41,729 nt of DNA, taken from positions 1 to 41,729 of the forward strand of contig JASJEI010000044.1 of the NCBI GenBank assembly GCA_030064795.1, given 5' to 3'. The position numbers were made by a program, and so were the translations under genes. How positions within the stretch are numbered: position 1 is the stretch's first letter; each line of letters opens with the position of its first letter. Shown piece after piece: positions 33,959 through 41,729 of the stretch. The notes beneath the pieces are model-generated. The model worked only from the letters and a program-made list of their open reading frames with translations. It did not search any database and was not told the DNA's origin. The stretch is from Pleurocapsa sp. MO_226.B13 (lineage in GTDB: Bacteria; Cyanobacteriota; Cyanobacteriia; Cyanobacteriales; Xenococcaceae).

Positions 33959-34729
33959 TCATAATTTTTCTTCTTGCCAATTGTAGCTGGGTTGAAAAAT
34001 TACCTCTACCAGCCCTACCGCAATCAAACGAAAAGCTGTAGTTTGAATTATGGAGATTGGCTGTTGGGTTTCTTTGGCAATGTTGATTAAAGAAGTTCTA
34101 CTGTCTGCAAAGTTCCAAACCTGCCTTTCAATTGTTGTTAGTTTGAGGTGTGACTGAGTAACTATTCTTCTCAAGATTTGATTGGGTGCGGGTAGTCGAT
34201 CGTAAAAGTTAGCCGAACTTTCCATTAGTCTTAGAGCATAGATACTAACTTCGCTGGTTTTGATCCGATGTCCAGTCATTTCTAACCAAGGAATAGTCAA
34301 GATTCGATCTTGCAATTCAGGAAAATTATCAAATCTAAATCGCCCTCCAGTTAGTTGAAATAATCGGTATACTTGATACAACTGTAGTTGGAATACTAAG
34401 CTCAGTTTTTCTGGACTTAACAACTTCATTTGTTGGAGATAAATCCCTAAAGGTACGCCAGTTGGACATAGGGTTCTCAGTCGAGAAACAATTGGTGGAC
34501 TGAGCCAGCCTCGCTCTGAGATCAGATTGATTAGACCCTTTTGGTTTAGACAATTGCTGACAGCAATTAAATAACCATCCTGAAACCAAAGATAGTAAAT
34601 TCCGTCTCGTTTGGCAGTTTTATGGGAAATTGGAGTTTCTATAATTAGACGACCCGATCTAGAATCATTTTCAATTATTTTAAATAACTCTGGTAGTGAA
34701 AACAAATCGAGAGCGCGGATAATACTCAT
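33959..34729 (-). CDS. PATAN (DUF4388) domain protein, apparently truncated by a frameshift
   Basis: A 256-residue protein. The N-terminus (LFSLPELFKIIENDSRSGRLIIE, then YYLWFQDGYLIAVSN) matches the PATAN/DUF4388 domain found with cyanobacterial response regulators such as PatA. The C-terminal part looks like a winged-helix or helical region (SLINIAKETQQPISIIQTTAFRLI). The frame stops at TGA 33959-33961, but removing one A from the A5 run (plus-strand T5, 33965-33969) would continue it 36 residues to TAA at 33856. That extension is acidic and ends in LLQTLGDLFKRKN. So the gene is probably longer in relatives. Role inferred: signalling adaptor. Confidence 0.8.
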   Translation of the reverse strand: MSIIRALDLFSLPELFKIIENDSRSGRLIIETPISHKTAKRDGIYYLWFQDGYLIAVSNCLNQKGLINLISERGWLSPPIVSRLRTLCPTGVPLGIYLQQMKLLSPEKLSLVFQLQLYQVYRLFQLTGGRFRFDNFPELQDRILTIPWLEMTGHRIKTSEVSIYALRLMESSANFYDRLPAPNQILRRIVTQSHLKLTTIERQVWNFADSRTSLINIAKETQQPISIIQTTAFRLIAVGLVEVIFQPSYNWQEEKL

Positions 34730-35331
34730 TATTATTAACTAGTTTAAATAAAGTTTTACTCAAAAATCGACCTTGTTTCCTGGGAATCAAACAACTGTTT
34801 AAAAGCAATAGTGCTTTTGATGTTTATCTTAACGAGCTTAGAACTCGATTTAAATGACCAAATAATAGCCTCAGTTTAACTAAAAAAATATAATTATCTT
34901 GAAATTATCTCGGACATCGATCGCATCCTAGTGTCTTTTAGAGAAACTTTCGAGTTATAGCTAAAAGCTAGACAGAAAGGCTCTATTTTCAACCAACCCA
35001 GCCATAATTGTCGCGCTACAATTGGATATCTTAGATTGAGTTTACACTGGTACATGTACATAAATAATCTTACCGAGCGTATTTGGTTGCCAATGGTAAC
35101 GTCATAGCAAAAAAGTATACAATAGAAGCTCTCTAATTTGAATAAAAGTCAACGACAGTACCCAAGCTAACAACATTTGGTTTTGGGTAACAATTATGAG
35201 TAGAGTTGTAGACCCTAGCTCATGGATTTTAGCTCTAAATTAGATGTGTTTTTTTTTTGGCTGACATCAGAAAATATTCTTCAACTAATTAGATTTCAAC
35301 TGTTAACCTCGATCTTGGAGATAGTCTGCTT
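34730..35331. other. Intergenic, 602 bp, divergent
   Basis: Lies between the PATAN gene (-) and lepB (+). It contains an AGTTATAGCTAAAAGCT tract (34953-34969) like one near 5277-5293, and a GTACATGTAC palindrome (35050-35059). A possible -10 (TACAAT) lies near 35118. A run of eleven T occurs near 35249. I found no convincing reading frame or RNA gene. Confidence 0.45.
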
Positions 35332-35907
35332 ATGAGTGAAAAAGAAGAAAATCCCATAGTAGAATTACTAAAAACGCTAGTTTCTGCGGGGGTTTTGGCA
35401 ATTGGTATTCGTGCTTGCGTTGCTGAAGCTCGTTTCATCCCTTCAGAGTCAATGCTTCCTACACTAGCTATTGATGACCGTCTGATCGTAGAAAAAATTA
35501 GCTATCGTTTTCGCAAACCAGAACGAGGTGATGTAATCGTTTTTTCTCCTACAGATGCTCTTAGAGAGCAAAACTACAAGGAAGCTTTTATTAAAAGAGT
35601 AATTGGTTTACCAGGAGATGTGGTAGAAGTCAAAGATGGGGATGTCTACATCAACGACCAACAGCTTAGTGAAAACTACATTCTCAATGAACCTAACTAT
35701 CAGTATGGTCCGATCGAAGTTCCAGAAGGGGAATATTTAGTTTTAGGCGACAATCGTAATAATAGTTATGATTCTCACTATTGGGGGTTTGTTCCTCTGG
35801 AGAATGTCATTGGTCGGGCTACGGTTCGCTTTTGGCCCCCCAGTCGTCTTGGCCCTTTAGATCCAAGCCCTCTTTATCCCGAATCTGAAGCAGTAGACAA
35901 TAGTTAA
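35332..35907 (+). CDS. lepB: Signal peptidase I
   Basis: A 191-residue type I signal peptidase that cleaves signal peptides after export. One N-terminal helix (about 13-31) anchors it. The catalytic serine is Ser40 in PSESMLPTL and the general-base lysine is Lys88 in FIKRVIGLPGD. Box E is present as GDNRNNSYDSHYWGFVP. Length fits the short cyanobacterial form. Start ATG at 35332 follows GGAGATAG at a suitable distance. Monocistronic as far as can be seen; the next gene starts 150 bp on. Confidence 0.96.
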   Translation: MSEKEENPIVELLKTLVSAGVLAIGIRACVAEARFIPSESMLPTLAIDDRLIVEKISYRFRKPERGDVIVFSPTDALREQNYKEAFIKRVIGLPGDVVEVKDGDVYINDQQLSENYILNEPNYQYGPIEVPEGEYLVLGDNRNNSYDSHYWGFVPLENVIGRATVRFWPPSRLGPLDPSPLYPESEAVDNS

Positions 35908-36057
35908 TCGTTAGTATTTCTCAGCTAAGAGTTTTCTCACCAAGATACTTGGGAAAAATATTAGTGCGAGCGAATAGGTTCTTGTCTTAAAAATGTTAGT
36001 TGATTAAAACTTCAACAAAATGATAAGATAGTACTAATCAAATCCTACAAGCGACTA

Positions 36058-36324
36058 ATGATTAAACATTATATTCTCAATTTAAATCCTCAAGCCAATT
36101 CAGACTGGGATCGTTGCCTACTGAGAAATCCAATTACAGGAGAACGCCCAGATTTAATTGCAGAGATTGCTAAAGCAGTAAATAATCAAGGAGGTTCTTA
36201 TTTGATCGAAGTCGATCTACAGGTAAAAATTTTGGAACAAAATTTAGCAGGGCAGAGTAATACAGTGGAGTTACCAACAGAAAAGAATCCCATGGCGATC
36301 GATCGCACCAGATTAGCTTCCTAA
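36058..36324 (+). CDS. Small protein of unknown function
   Basis: An 88-residue soluble protein from ATG 36058. It starts MIKHYILNLNPQANSDWDR and has a helix-prone middle (RPDLIAEIAKAVNNQGG) followed by a strand-like segment (SYLIEVDLQVKILEQNL). No signal peptide, membrane helix or metal motif. I do not recognise the family. It precedes the ParA gene on the same strand with a 151-bp gap that contains a hairpin, so linkage is uncertain. Confidence 0.6.
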   Translation: MIKHYILNLNPQANSDWDRCLLRNPITGERPDLIAEIAKAVNNQGGSYLIEVDLQVKILEQNLAGQSNTVELPTEKNPMAIDRTRLAS

Positions 36325-36442
36325 ACAAATAGTCTGTAAAACGAAAACGCCAGCAGTAATAAATAACAGTCGCTAAAATTTAGCCAACTGAAAACTTTAG
36401 GAAATATTATGATTTATCTTTGCCATAATATCTTCTGGCACA

Positions 36443-36467
36443 CTAACGTTAACTGAGAATGTTAGGA
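36443..36467 (+). promoter_or_regulatory. Hairpin overlapping the ParA-gene Shine-Dalgarno
   Basis: CTAACGTT (36443-36450) can pair with AATGTTAG (36458-36465) with one G-U pair over a 7-base loop. The right arm runs into the AGGA (36464-36467) that is the likely ribosome-binding site for ATG 36476. It could mask translation initiation or be an operator-type inverted repeat. Confidence 0.4.
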
Positions 36468-36475
36468 ATTTCAAC

Positions 36476-37390
36476 ATGGGAACTATTATTAGCACTGTCA
36501 ACATGAAAGGTGGGGTAGGCAAAACTACTCTCACCGTCAATCTTGCAACCTGTCTGGCTAAGAAACACCATAAACGAGTACTTGTTTTAGATTTAGATTC
36601 ACAGATAAGTGCGACCTTAAGTTTAGTTTCGCCCCATGAATTTGCTAAATTACGCAAAAAAAGAAGAACTCTCAGCTATCTACTCGATAATGCCATCACC
36701 CCCAATCCCTGGAGTAAACTAGATATTCAAGATATCATTGTTCCCAATATCTGCGAAATCGATGGTTTAGAATTGCTTCCAGGAGACATCGAGCTTTACG
36801 ATGAGTTCCAAGTCTCCCAAAAGCTGCATCAACAAGCTATGGAGCATGGCGAACAAGAATTTCAAAAAGTTTGGGATAACTTTGAAAGAATCTTGATCAA
36901 GCAGATTCTCGAACCAGTAATTAATAATTATGATTTCATTATTTTAGACTGTGCTCCTGGGTACAATCTCTTAACTCGTAGTGGTATTGCTGCTAGTAAT
37001 TTATATCTTCTACCTGCTCGTCCCGAACCCCTATCATTGGTAGGGATTCAACTACTAGAAAGAAGAATTACTAAACTCAAAGAAAGTCATCAAAACATTC
37101 AACCTTTAAATGTCAAACTTTTGGGAATTGTGTTTATTCTTTCTGCTGGGGGTCTAATGGGTAGATACTATAAGCAGGTAATGAAAAGAGTTCGAGATGA
37201 CTTTCATCCCGAACAATTATTTGAAAATTCGATTCCAATGGATGTGAATGTGGCAAAAGCAGTTGATTTATTTACTCCTGTTTCTGTGGCAATGCCCAAC
37301 TCTGGAGGCTCAAAAGCGTTTATGAAACTAAGCGACGAATTTTTGGCAAAGGCTTTAATTAAAGACCAAGAATTAGTTGCTGTTAATTAA
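36476..37390 (+). CDS. ParA/MinD-family ATPase
   Basis: A 304-residue P-loop ATPase of the ParA/MinD/Soj group. The deviant Walker A KGGVGKTT has both signature lysines (Lys11, Lys16). Walker A' is VLDLDSQ and Walker B DFIILDCAPG. The gene is not next to a parB, plasmid replication genes or a recognisable centromere-like repeat set, so chromosome or plasmid partition is not supported; positioning of another cargo or a regulatory role is possible. Its 3' end meets the start of the PEP-synthase-like gene: an alternative TTG start of that gene overlaps it by 14 bp. The two are probably co-translated. Confidence 0.9.
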   Translation: MGTIISTVNMKGGVGKTTLTVNLATCLAKKHHKRVLVLDLDSQISATLSLVSPHEFAKLRKKRRTLSYLLDNAITPNPWSKLDIQDIIVPNICEIDGLELLPGDIELYDEFQVSQKLHQQAMEHGEQEFQKVWDNFERILIKQILEPVINNYDFIILDCAPGYNLLTRSGIAASNLYLLPARPEPLSLVGIQLLERRITKLKESHQNIQPLNVKLLGIVFILSAGGLMGRYYKQVMKRVRDDFHPEQLFENSIPMDVNVAKAVDLFTPVSVAMPNSGGSKAFMKLSDEFLAKALIKDQELVAVN

Positions 37391-37394
37391 AACA

Positions 37395-39695
37395 GTGGAC
37401 TATATTTATTGGCTTTCACAAATTAAATATTCAGAGCAATCATTGGTTGGGGATAAATTATATATTCTCAGCCAATTACTTCAGCATGAAATTCCCATCT
37501 TACCTGGGTTTGTCTTGGGCAATAATTTATTGCGTCAATTTTTGACCAATTTAGATGATTTTAAGTCTTTAATTAGGGAATTATCTGCTGCTTCTTTTCA
37601 TTTAGATACTGATGACTATTTGACTTTGCAGTCAGTTGCTAATCGTAGCCGTCGAATAATCGAACGGACTGTATTCCCCGCCAAATGGCAAGCAGAGATA
37701 TTCGAGGCTGCACGGCAATTAAATTCTAATAGCTTAATCTTGCAGCCTTTTTTTACTGTACCCTACGGGCAAGATCTAAGTAGCAGAGGAATTTGGCGAT
37801 CGCATACTTGTAGTCTGCATCCCCAGGCTTTGAGTAAAGCGACAAAGCAAGTCTGGTCGGAATTATTTACCGCCAAGAGTCTATGGTATCGGCACAAACT
37901 AGGATTGAGTCGAGAAGGAAGCAATTTAGCAATTCTGATTAGACCTTTAAAAAATACTTTGGCTTCGGGCGTAATTGAAATTGACTCCAATATAATTAAA
38001 ATCAGAGCTACCTGGGGTTTGGAACAGAGTTTGCTTCAGGGTGATGTCGAGCCTGATGAGTATTATTTAGACCGTCATACAGGTTACCTACTAGAGCGTC
38101 ACTTGGGTCAGAAAAACTATGGCTATCGACTGGCAAATATCGATTCAAAAACATGGTCGGTAGATTGTCTAGAGACTTATATTCCTAGCGAAGCTCAGAC
38201 CGAAAGCTATGTTCTAGAAGCAAAGGCGATCGCACTTTTGCACCAGTTGACTGAAGAGATCTTACAACAGCAACCAGAGATTAAATCTTTAGTTTGGACT
38301 GCACCAGAAATAGAGTCATCGGCTCAAAATCCATATTTTTACTTTACTCAGTTTAGTCAGAAGTTAACTACTTCAGTCGCTTTAGTTTCTAGACAAGTAA
38401 CTTCAGTTTCATTAGCATCGACAACTATCCTACCTTTGTTGACTGGGGTATCGGCCGCTCCAGGTGAAGTTACCGCTCGGACGGTCGTAATTAAAGACTT
38501 TGCTGCTAGTTCTAAGTCAATCCCCGCCAATTCTATTTTAGTAACTAACAATATTACTCCCCAAAATCTTGCTTTAATCAAACAGGTTAAGGGGATTATT
38601 ACTGAAACTGGAGGATTAACCAGCCACGGAGCAATTATAGCCAGAGAATTAAATATTCCCGCAATAGTTAATGCTGTGGATGCGACTACAATTCTTCAAG
38701 ATGGTGTTGAGGTTTTTTTGAGTGGGGACGAGGGCAAGGTTTATCCAGCCAACGCAGCCAAGCAGTTATCTCTCACCCGCCTGTCTGGGGAACGTTTATT
38801 GTCTCCTTATGAGTCGTCGATCGCTACTAAATTAATGGTCAATATCTCTCAACCAGAAAGTATCGCTCACAGCCTTAATTTACCCGTGGATGGAGTAGGA
38901 CTGTTGCGCTCGGAATTACTCTTAGGAGATATTTTGGCCGAGCAATCTACTGCACAATGGCGATCGGAATCGTTTCAGCAAGAGCTTTTAACCAAGTTGA
39001 CCGAATCTCTGCGTCAGTTTGTCTCCGCTTTTGCTCCTCGTCCAGTTTTTTATCGCTCTATCGATCTGACTACTGAAGAAACCACCAATCCAATCTTAGG
39101 TAATCGAGGCACTTATAGTTATTATTTCGAGCATAGCTTGTTTTCTTTAGAGTTAGAAGCTCTATCGGCGATCGCTACAGAAGGTTATACTAACCTGAAT
39201 ATAATCTTACCTTTTGTTCGCAGTGTTGAGGAGTTCAAGTTTTGCTACCGTCAGTTAGAAAATATTGGTTTGACTGCTATTGATTCCTTTCAAGTTTGGA
39301 TCATGGCAGAAGTCCCTTCGGTAATTTGGTTGTTACCAGAATATATCCGCGCCGGAGTTCGAGGTATTGCTATTGGTACAAATGATCTGACACAATTGGT
39401 CTTAGGAGTGGATCGAGAACAGGCTCAGTTTAGCAGTCGCGGTTTAAATGCCAATCATCCTGCGGTGCATCAAGCGATCGCGCAACTAATTGCCGTGGCA
39501 AAAAAACATCATCTGGACTGCTCTATCTGCGGTCAAGCTCCAGTAGAATATCCTGCTTTGATTGATAAACTAGTTGAGTGGGGCATTACCGCCATTTCCG
39601 TAGAACCAGGAGCGGTAACTAGAACCTATCGGGCGATCGCCAGAGCTGAAAAACGAATCTTACTCGATTCTTTAAAAGATAATAAATTAGGATAA
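37395..39695 (+). CDS. PEP synthase / pyruvate phosphate dikinase-like protein, degenerate N-terminal half
   Basis: A 766-residue protein from GTG 37395 (TTG 37377 would overlap parA). The central phosphohistidine domain is intact: GGLTSHGAIIAREL with His at about 410. The C-terminal PEP-binding domain keeps VDGVGLLRSELL, NPILGNRGTY, MAEVPSVIWL, GTNDLTQLVLGVDR and CSICGQAP with the catalytic-type Cys. The N-terminal ATP-grasp half is poorly conserved: the usual GGKNASLGEM and RSSATAED-type motifs are missing, though GLEQSLLQGDVEPDEYYLD resembles the later ATP-site segment. It may not make PEP from pyruvate; a changed substrate or regulatory role is possible. Linked to the ParA gene upstream. 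Confidence 0.85.
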   Translation: MDYIYWLSQIKYSEQSLVGDKLYILSQLLQHEIPILPGFVLGNNLLRQFLTNLDDFKSLIRELSAASFHLDTDDYLTLQSVANRSRRIIERTVFPAKWQAEIFEAARQLNSNSLILQPFFTVPYGQDLSSRGIWRSHTCSLHPQALSKATKQVWSELFTAKSLWYRHKLGLSREGSNLAILIRPLKNTLASGVIEIDSNIIKIRATWGLEQSLLQGDVEPDEYYLDRHTGYLLERHLGQKNYGYRLANIDSKTWSVDCLETYIPSEAQTESYVLEAKAIALLHQLTEEILQQQPEIKSLVWTAPEIESSAQNPYFYFTQFSQKLTTSVALVSRQVTSVSLASTTILPLLTGVSAAPGEVTARTVVIKDFAASSKSIPANSILVTNNITPQNLALIKQVKGIITETGGLTSHGAIIARELNIPAIVNAVDATTILQDGVEVFLSGDEGKVYPANAAKQLSLTRLSGERLLSPYESSIATKLMVNISQPESIAHSLNLPVDGVGLLRSELLLGDILAEQSTAQWRSESFQQELLTKLTESLRQFVSAFAPRPVFYRSIDLTTEETTNPILGNRGTYSYYFEHSLFSLELEALSAIATEGYTNLNIILPFVRSVEEFKFCYRQLENIGLTAIDSFQVWIMAEVPSVIWLLPEYIRAGVRGIAIGTNDLTQLVLGVDREQAQFSSRGLNANHPAVHQAIAQLIAVAKKHHLDCSICGQAPVEYPALIDKLVEWGITAISVEPGAVTRTYRAIARAEKRILLDSLKDNKLG

Positions 39696-40136
39696 AATAT
39701 CGGCTCCAAAACTACATAGATCGACACAAATCAATTTTGCATTTCCCAGCAAACGATATCATTGTCGGGTAGTCCTATAGAAGTAATTATTTAAAATAGG
39801 AGTTGATATTGAAAACCTCATACCAATGCTGACTTGCCCAAAATGTTCTTCTGAGAAAACTGTGAAAAATGGTCAGTGGTACACCGCCACGTCCGTCATA
39901 AACGCCTGAAACGATCGCAAAGTAAATATTTTTGGCAGTATAACGTCAAAGAGTAATCGCTCTCTTCATGCAAGATATGTCATGAACTGTCTTTTACAAC
40001 CCAGAGATCAAAATAGAACAATCTAGGAATTTAATTTGTTTCAGCTTCTCTTTTCAAGCTAGGTCTATTTAGCAGTTTGACCGATAATTTAATCTTTCGA
40101 TAATATGTAAGCAGTTACGTAACTAGTTTTTTATCT
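39696..40136. other. Intergenic, 441 bp, with IS1 relic
   Basis: Contains the insertion-sequence scrap at 39826-39956. The last 170 bp should hold the promoter of the MarR-GNAT gene. No other frame or RNA gene was seen. Confidence 0.5.
39826..39956 (+). mobile_element. Relic of an IS1-type transposase gene
   Basis: ATG 39826 opens MLTCPKCSSEKTVKNGQW, the zinc-ribbon start of IS1-family InsA-like proteins. The frame breaks within 27 codons; a second frame continues briefly with HKRLKRSQSKYFWQYNVKE to TAA 39954-39956. No catalytic domain or terminal repeats remain. A dead fragment. Confidence 0.6.
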
Positions 40137-41084
40137 ATGGATTTTTATTCTCAAGTTGGCAAATTGGCATTGGGTAGTCGCTTACGCCGTCTAAGCGAGA
40201 TGTTGACAGAGGATGCAGCCAAAGTTTACGACCTATATGAAGTTCCATTAGATCCCAAATGGTTTCCCGTCTTTTATGTTCTTTCCCATAAAGAGGAAGC
40301 ATCAATTACCGAAATTGCTCAAATTATTGGTCATTCACATCCGTCAGTCAGTCAAATTATCAAAGAAATGAAGCAAAAAGGATTGGTAATTACTGATAAA
40401 AGTACTAAGGATGCAAGAGTGAATATTGCCAAGCTTTCTAATGCTGGCAGACAACTTATCTCTAAAATAGAAAAGCAATACCTTGATGTAACCCAAGCTG
40501 TAGAAAATCTCTTATTACAAACACAGCACGATTTATGGAATGTTATTGAGGAGATGGAGTTTCTACTTGCTGAGAAAAACTTTTTCGAGCGTGTTCGAGA
40601 GGCACGAAAAGTTCGTGAAAGCCAACAAATTGAAATTATTGATTACTCTAATGAGTTTCAAGATAACTTTAGAGAAATAAACTATGAATGGATTCAAAGA
40701 TACTTTAAGCTAGAAGAATCTGACTATCAATCTCTTAACAATCCCAAGCAAAAGATTTTACAGCCTGGAGGACACATATATCTGGCACGTCACAATAATA
40801 AAATTGTTGGTACTTGTGCGTTAATCAAAGTGAATGAAGATACCTATGAGCTAGCAAAAATGGCAGTTACAAAGAATAATAGAGGTAAAGGGATCGGTTG
40901 GTTATTAGGACAAGCTGCTATTACTAAAGCACGTGAGTTGGGAGCAAAAACAATTGTTTTAGAAAGCAATACAATTTTAAAACCCGCGATCGCTCTTTAT
41001 CAAAAGTTGGGGTTTCGCAAAGTTGTCGCTCAGCCTTCAGCTTATAAACGTTGTAATATTCAGATGGAACTGAAACTAGTTTAA
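40137..41084 (+). CDS. MarR-type regulator fused to GNAT acetyltransferase
   Basis: A 315-residue two-domain protein. Residues about 1-145 form a MarR-like winged helix (ASITEIAQIIGHSHPSVSQIIKEMKQKGLV is the helix-turn-helix; the wing carries DKSTKDARVN). Residues about 160-315 form a GNAT domain with the acetyl-CoA loop VTKNNRGKGIGWLLGQ and LYQKLGFRKV. Such fusions are a known class: the MarR part binds DNA, and the acetyltransferase acts on a small molecule or protein, possibly the signal. The substrate is unknown. Start ATG at 40137 follows a weak ribosome site. Confidence 0.92.
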   Translation: MDFYSQVGKLALGSRLRRLSEMLTEDAAKVYDLYEVPLDPKWFPVFYVLSHKEEASITEIAQIIGHSHPSVSQIIKEMKQKGLVITDKSTKDARVNIAKLSNAGRQLISKIEKQYLDVTQAVENLLLQTQHDLWNVIEEMEFLLAEKNFFERVREARKVRESQQIEIIDYSNEFQDNFREINYEWIQRYFKLEESDYQSLNNPKQKILQPGGHIYLARHNNKIVGTCALIKVNEDTYELAKMAVTKNNRGKGIGWLLGQAAITKARELGAKTIVLESNTILKPAIALYQKLGFRKVVAQPSAYKRCNIQMELKLV

Positions 41085-41132
41085 TCGGACACTTGAGATA
41101 AGGAGCGGGTGAATTTTGGGAAAACTAAAAGT

Positions 41133-41729
41133 ATGTTTAAACAACTACTCTCGGTTTTTCTGGAATCTCGTTGTCCATTTTGTCAGCGCACTACCCCAGA
41201 AACTATTTGTCAATATTGTTTGCGAAAACTAACCAGCCATCAGTTAAAGAAACGCGATCGCTGTAGTTGGTGGGGAGATTTGCCAGTATTTGCTTGGGGT
41301 AGATACGACGGTCAATTAAAAAGGGCGATCGCCGAAATGAAATATAACAATCAATCCGAAATAGGTATCTTTTTGGGACGGTTATTGGCTAAAGCTTGGC
41401 TAGAAAGTAATTTAATTAAATTTGAAAAAGTTAGTGTAGTTCCTATACCTTTGCACCGCAACAAAATGAAGGATCGGGGTTTTAATCAAGCAGAAAAAAT
41501 TGCTTGTGGTTTTTGTCAGTTAACGGGATATAGTTTAAGCGATCGGGCTTTAATTCGGGTGCGAGAAACACAAGCCATGTTTGGTTTGAATTCTAAAGAA
41601 AGAACTAAAAACTTGCATGGTGCATTTAGATTGGGAAAAGCACCCAAACACCCTGTTTTGTTATTAGATGACATTTATACAACGGGAACTACTGCTAAAG
41701 AATCAGCTAGAGCTTTAAGACAAAAAAAA
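41133..41729 (+). CDS. comF: ComF family phosphoribosyltransferase-like protein (partial)
   Basis: Open from ATG 41133 to the right edge (199 codons, no stop). The N-terminal zinc finger has two CxxC pairs (CPFCQRTTPETICQYC). The phosphoribosyltransferase-like domain follows, with VVPIPLHRNKMKDRGFNQAE and the PRPP-binding loop VLLLDDIYTTGTT. ComF takes part in DNA uptake in naturally competent bacteria. Only the last residues are likely missing, given the usual length of about 220-240. Same direction as the MarR-GNAT gene, 48 bp after it. Confidence 0.93.
   Translation, partial: MFKQLLSVFLESRCPFCQRTTPETICQYCLRKLTSHQLKKRDRCSWWGDLPVFAWGRYDGQLKRAIAEMKYNNQSEIGIFLGRLLAKAWLESNLIKFEKVSVVPIPLHRNKMKDRGFNQAEKIACGFCQLTGYSLSDRALIRVRETQAMFGLNSKERTKNLHGAFRLGKAPKHPVLLLDDIYTTGTTAKESARALRQKK

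Noticed and set aside
35050..35059. GTACATGTAC as an NtcA site upstream of lepB
   Set aside because: NtcA sites have GTA and TAC separated by eight bases; this palindrome has the wrong spacing.
36476..37390. Plasmid or chromosome partition locus
   Set aside because: No parB-like gene, no replication initiator and no centromere-like repeat cluster lie next to the ParA-type gene.

Overview
The window is a chromosome segment from a cyanobacterium. Four things point to this. The HIP1 octamer GCGATCGC and close variants recur throughout. The replicative polymerase gene dnaE is split by a split intein (17001-18335). There is a Ycf51 homologue, an algal-plastid/cyanobacterial family. Many other proteins look cyanobacterial (HisZ, a PATAN/DUF4388 protein, a lumenal-type pentapeptide protein). 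Codon use and AT-rich intergenic DNA look like a large-genome unicellular, colonial or baeocystous lineage, but I cannot name the genus. No tRNA, rRNA, CRISPR array or intact insertion sequence was found.

Layout, left to right. 1-2659 (-): a large, edge-truncated envelope protein with a phosphate-binding-like domain, three kinds of tandem repeat and one membrane helix. 3062-4775 (-): glycerol-dehydrogenase-like enzyme plus Ycf51. 4776-8494: uvrB (+), flanked on both sides by eroded DNA with hairpin repeats, coding scraps and a deleted metallophosphoesterase pseudogene. 8495-10139 (-): thrC followed by a MoaD/ThiS-type carrier gene. 10380-11891 (-): a large unrecognised protein. 12057-16533: a signalling block with a VWA protein, a STAS antagonist, a receiver-PP2C phosphatase, an RsbW-like kinase and an FHA protein; the middle three form a partner-switching set. 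17001-18335 (-): the C-terminal half of DnaE with its C-intein. 18543-20177 (+): hflX, whose apparent natural start lacks a standard codon. 20379-22819: VWA protein, small membrane protein, mannose-1-phosphate guanylyltransferase. 23232-27230 (+): LCP-family protein, lumenal pentapeptide protein, dnaG.

27398-29138 (-): Na+/H+ antiporter with a tiny Cys/Tyr-rich reading frame just upstream. 29533-31132 (+): a receiver protein with coiled coil and C-terminal membrane anchor instead of an output domain, then a small HExxH protein. 31334-34729 (-): PATAN protein (with a probable one-base frameshift near its end), DnaJ-TPR protein and hisZ. 35332-39695 (+): lepB, a small unknown, a ParA-family ATPase and an overlapping PEP-synthase-like protein with a degenerate nucleotide-binding half. 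39826-41729: IS1-like relic, MarR-GNAT fusion and comF, cut by the right edge.

Most genes are ordinary core or signalling genes. The best candidates for something less described are the membrane-anchored receiver plus HExxH pair (29533-31132), the repeat-rich substrate-binding/membrane protein at the left edge, the thrC-MoaD pair, and the ParA/PEP-synthase-like pair. I see no clear new defence or mobile system.
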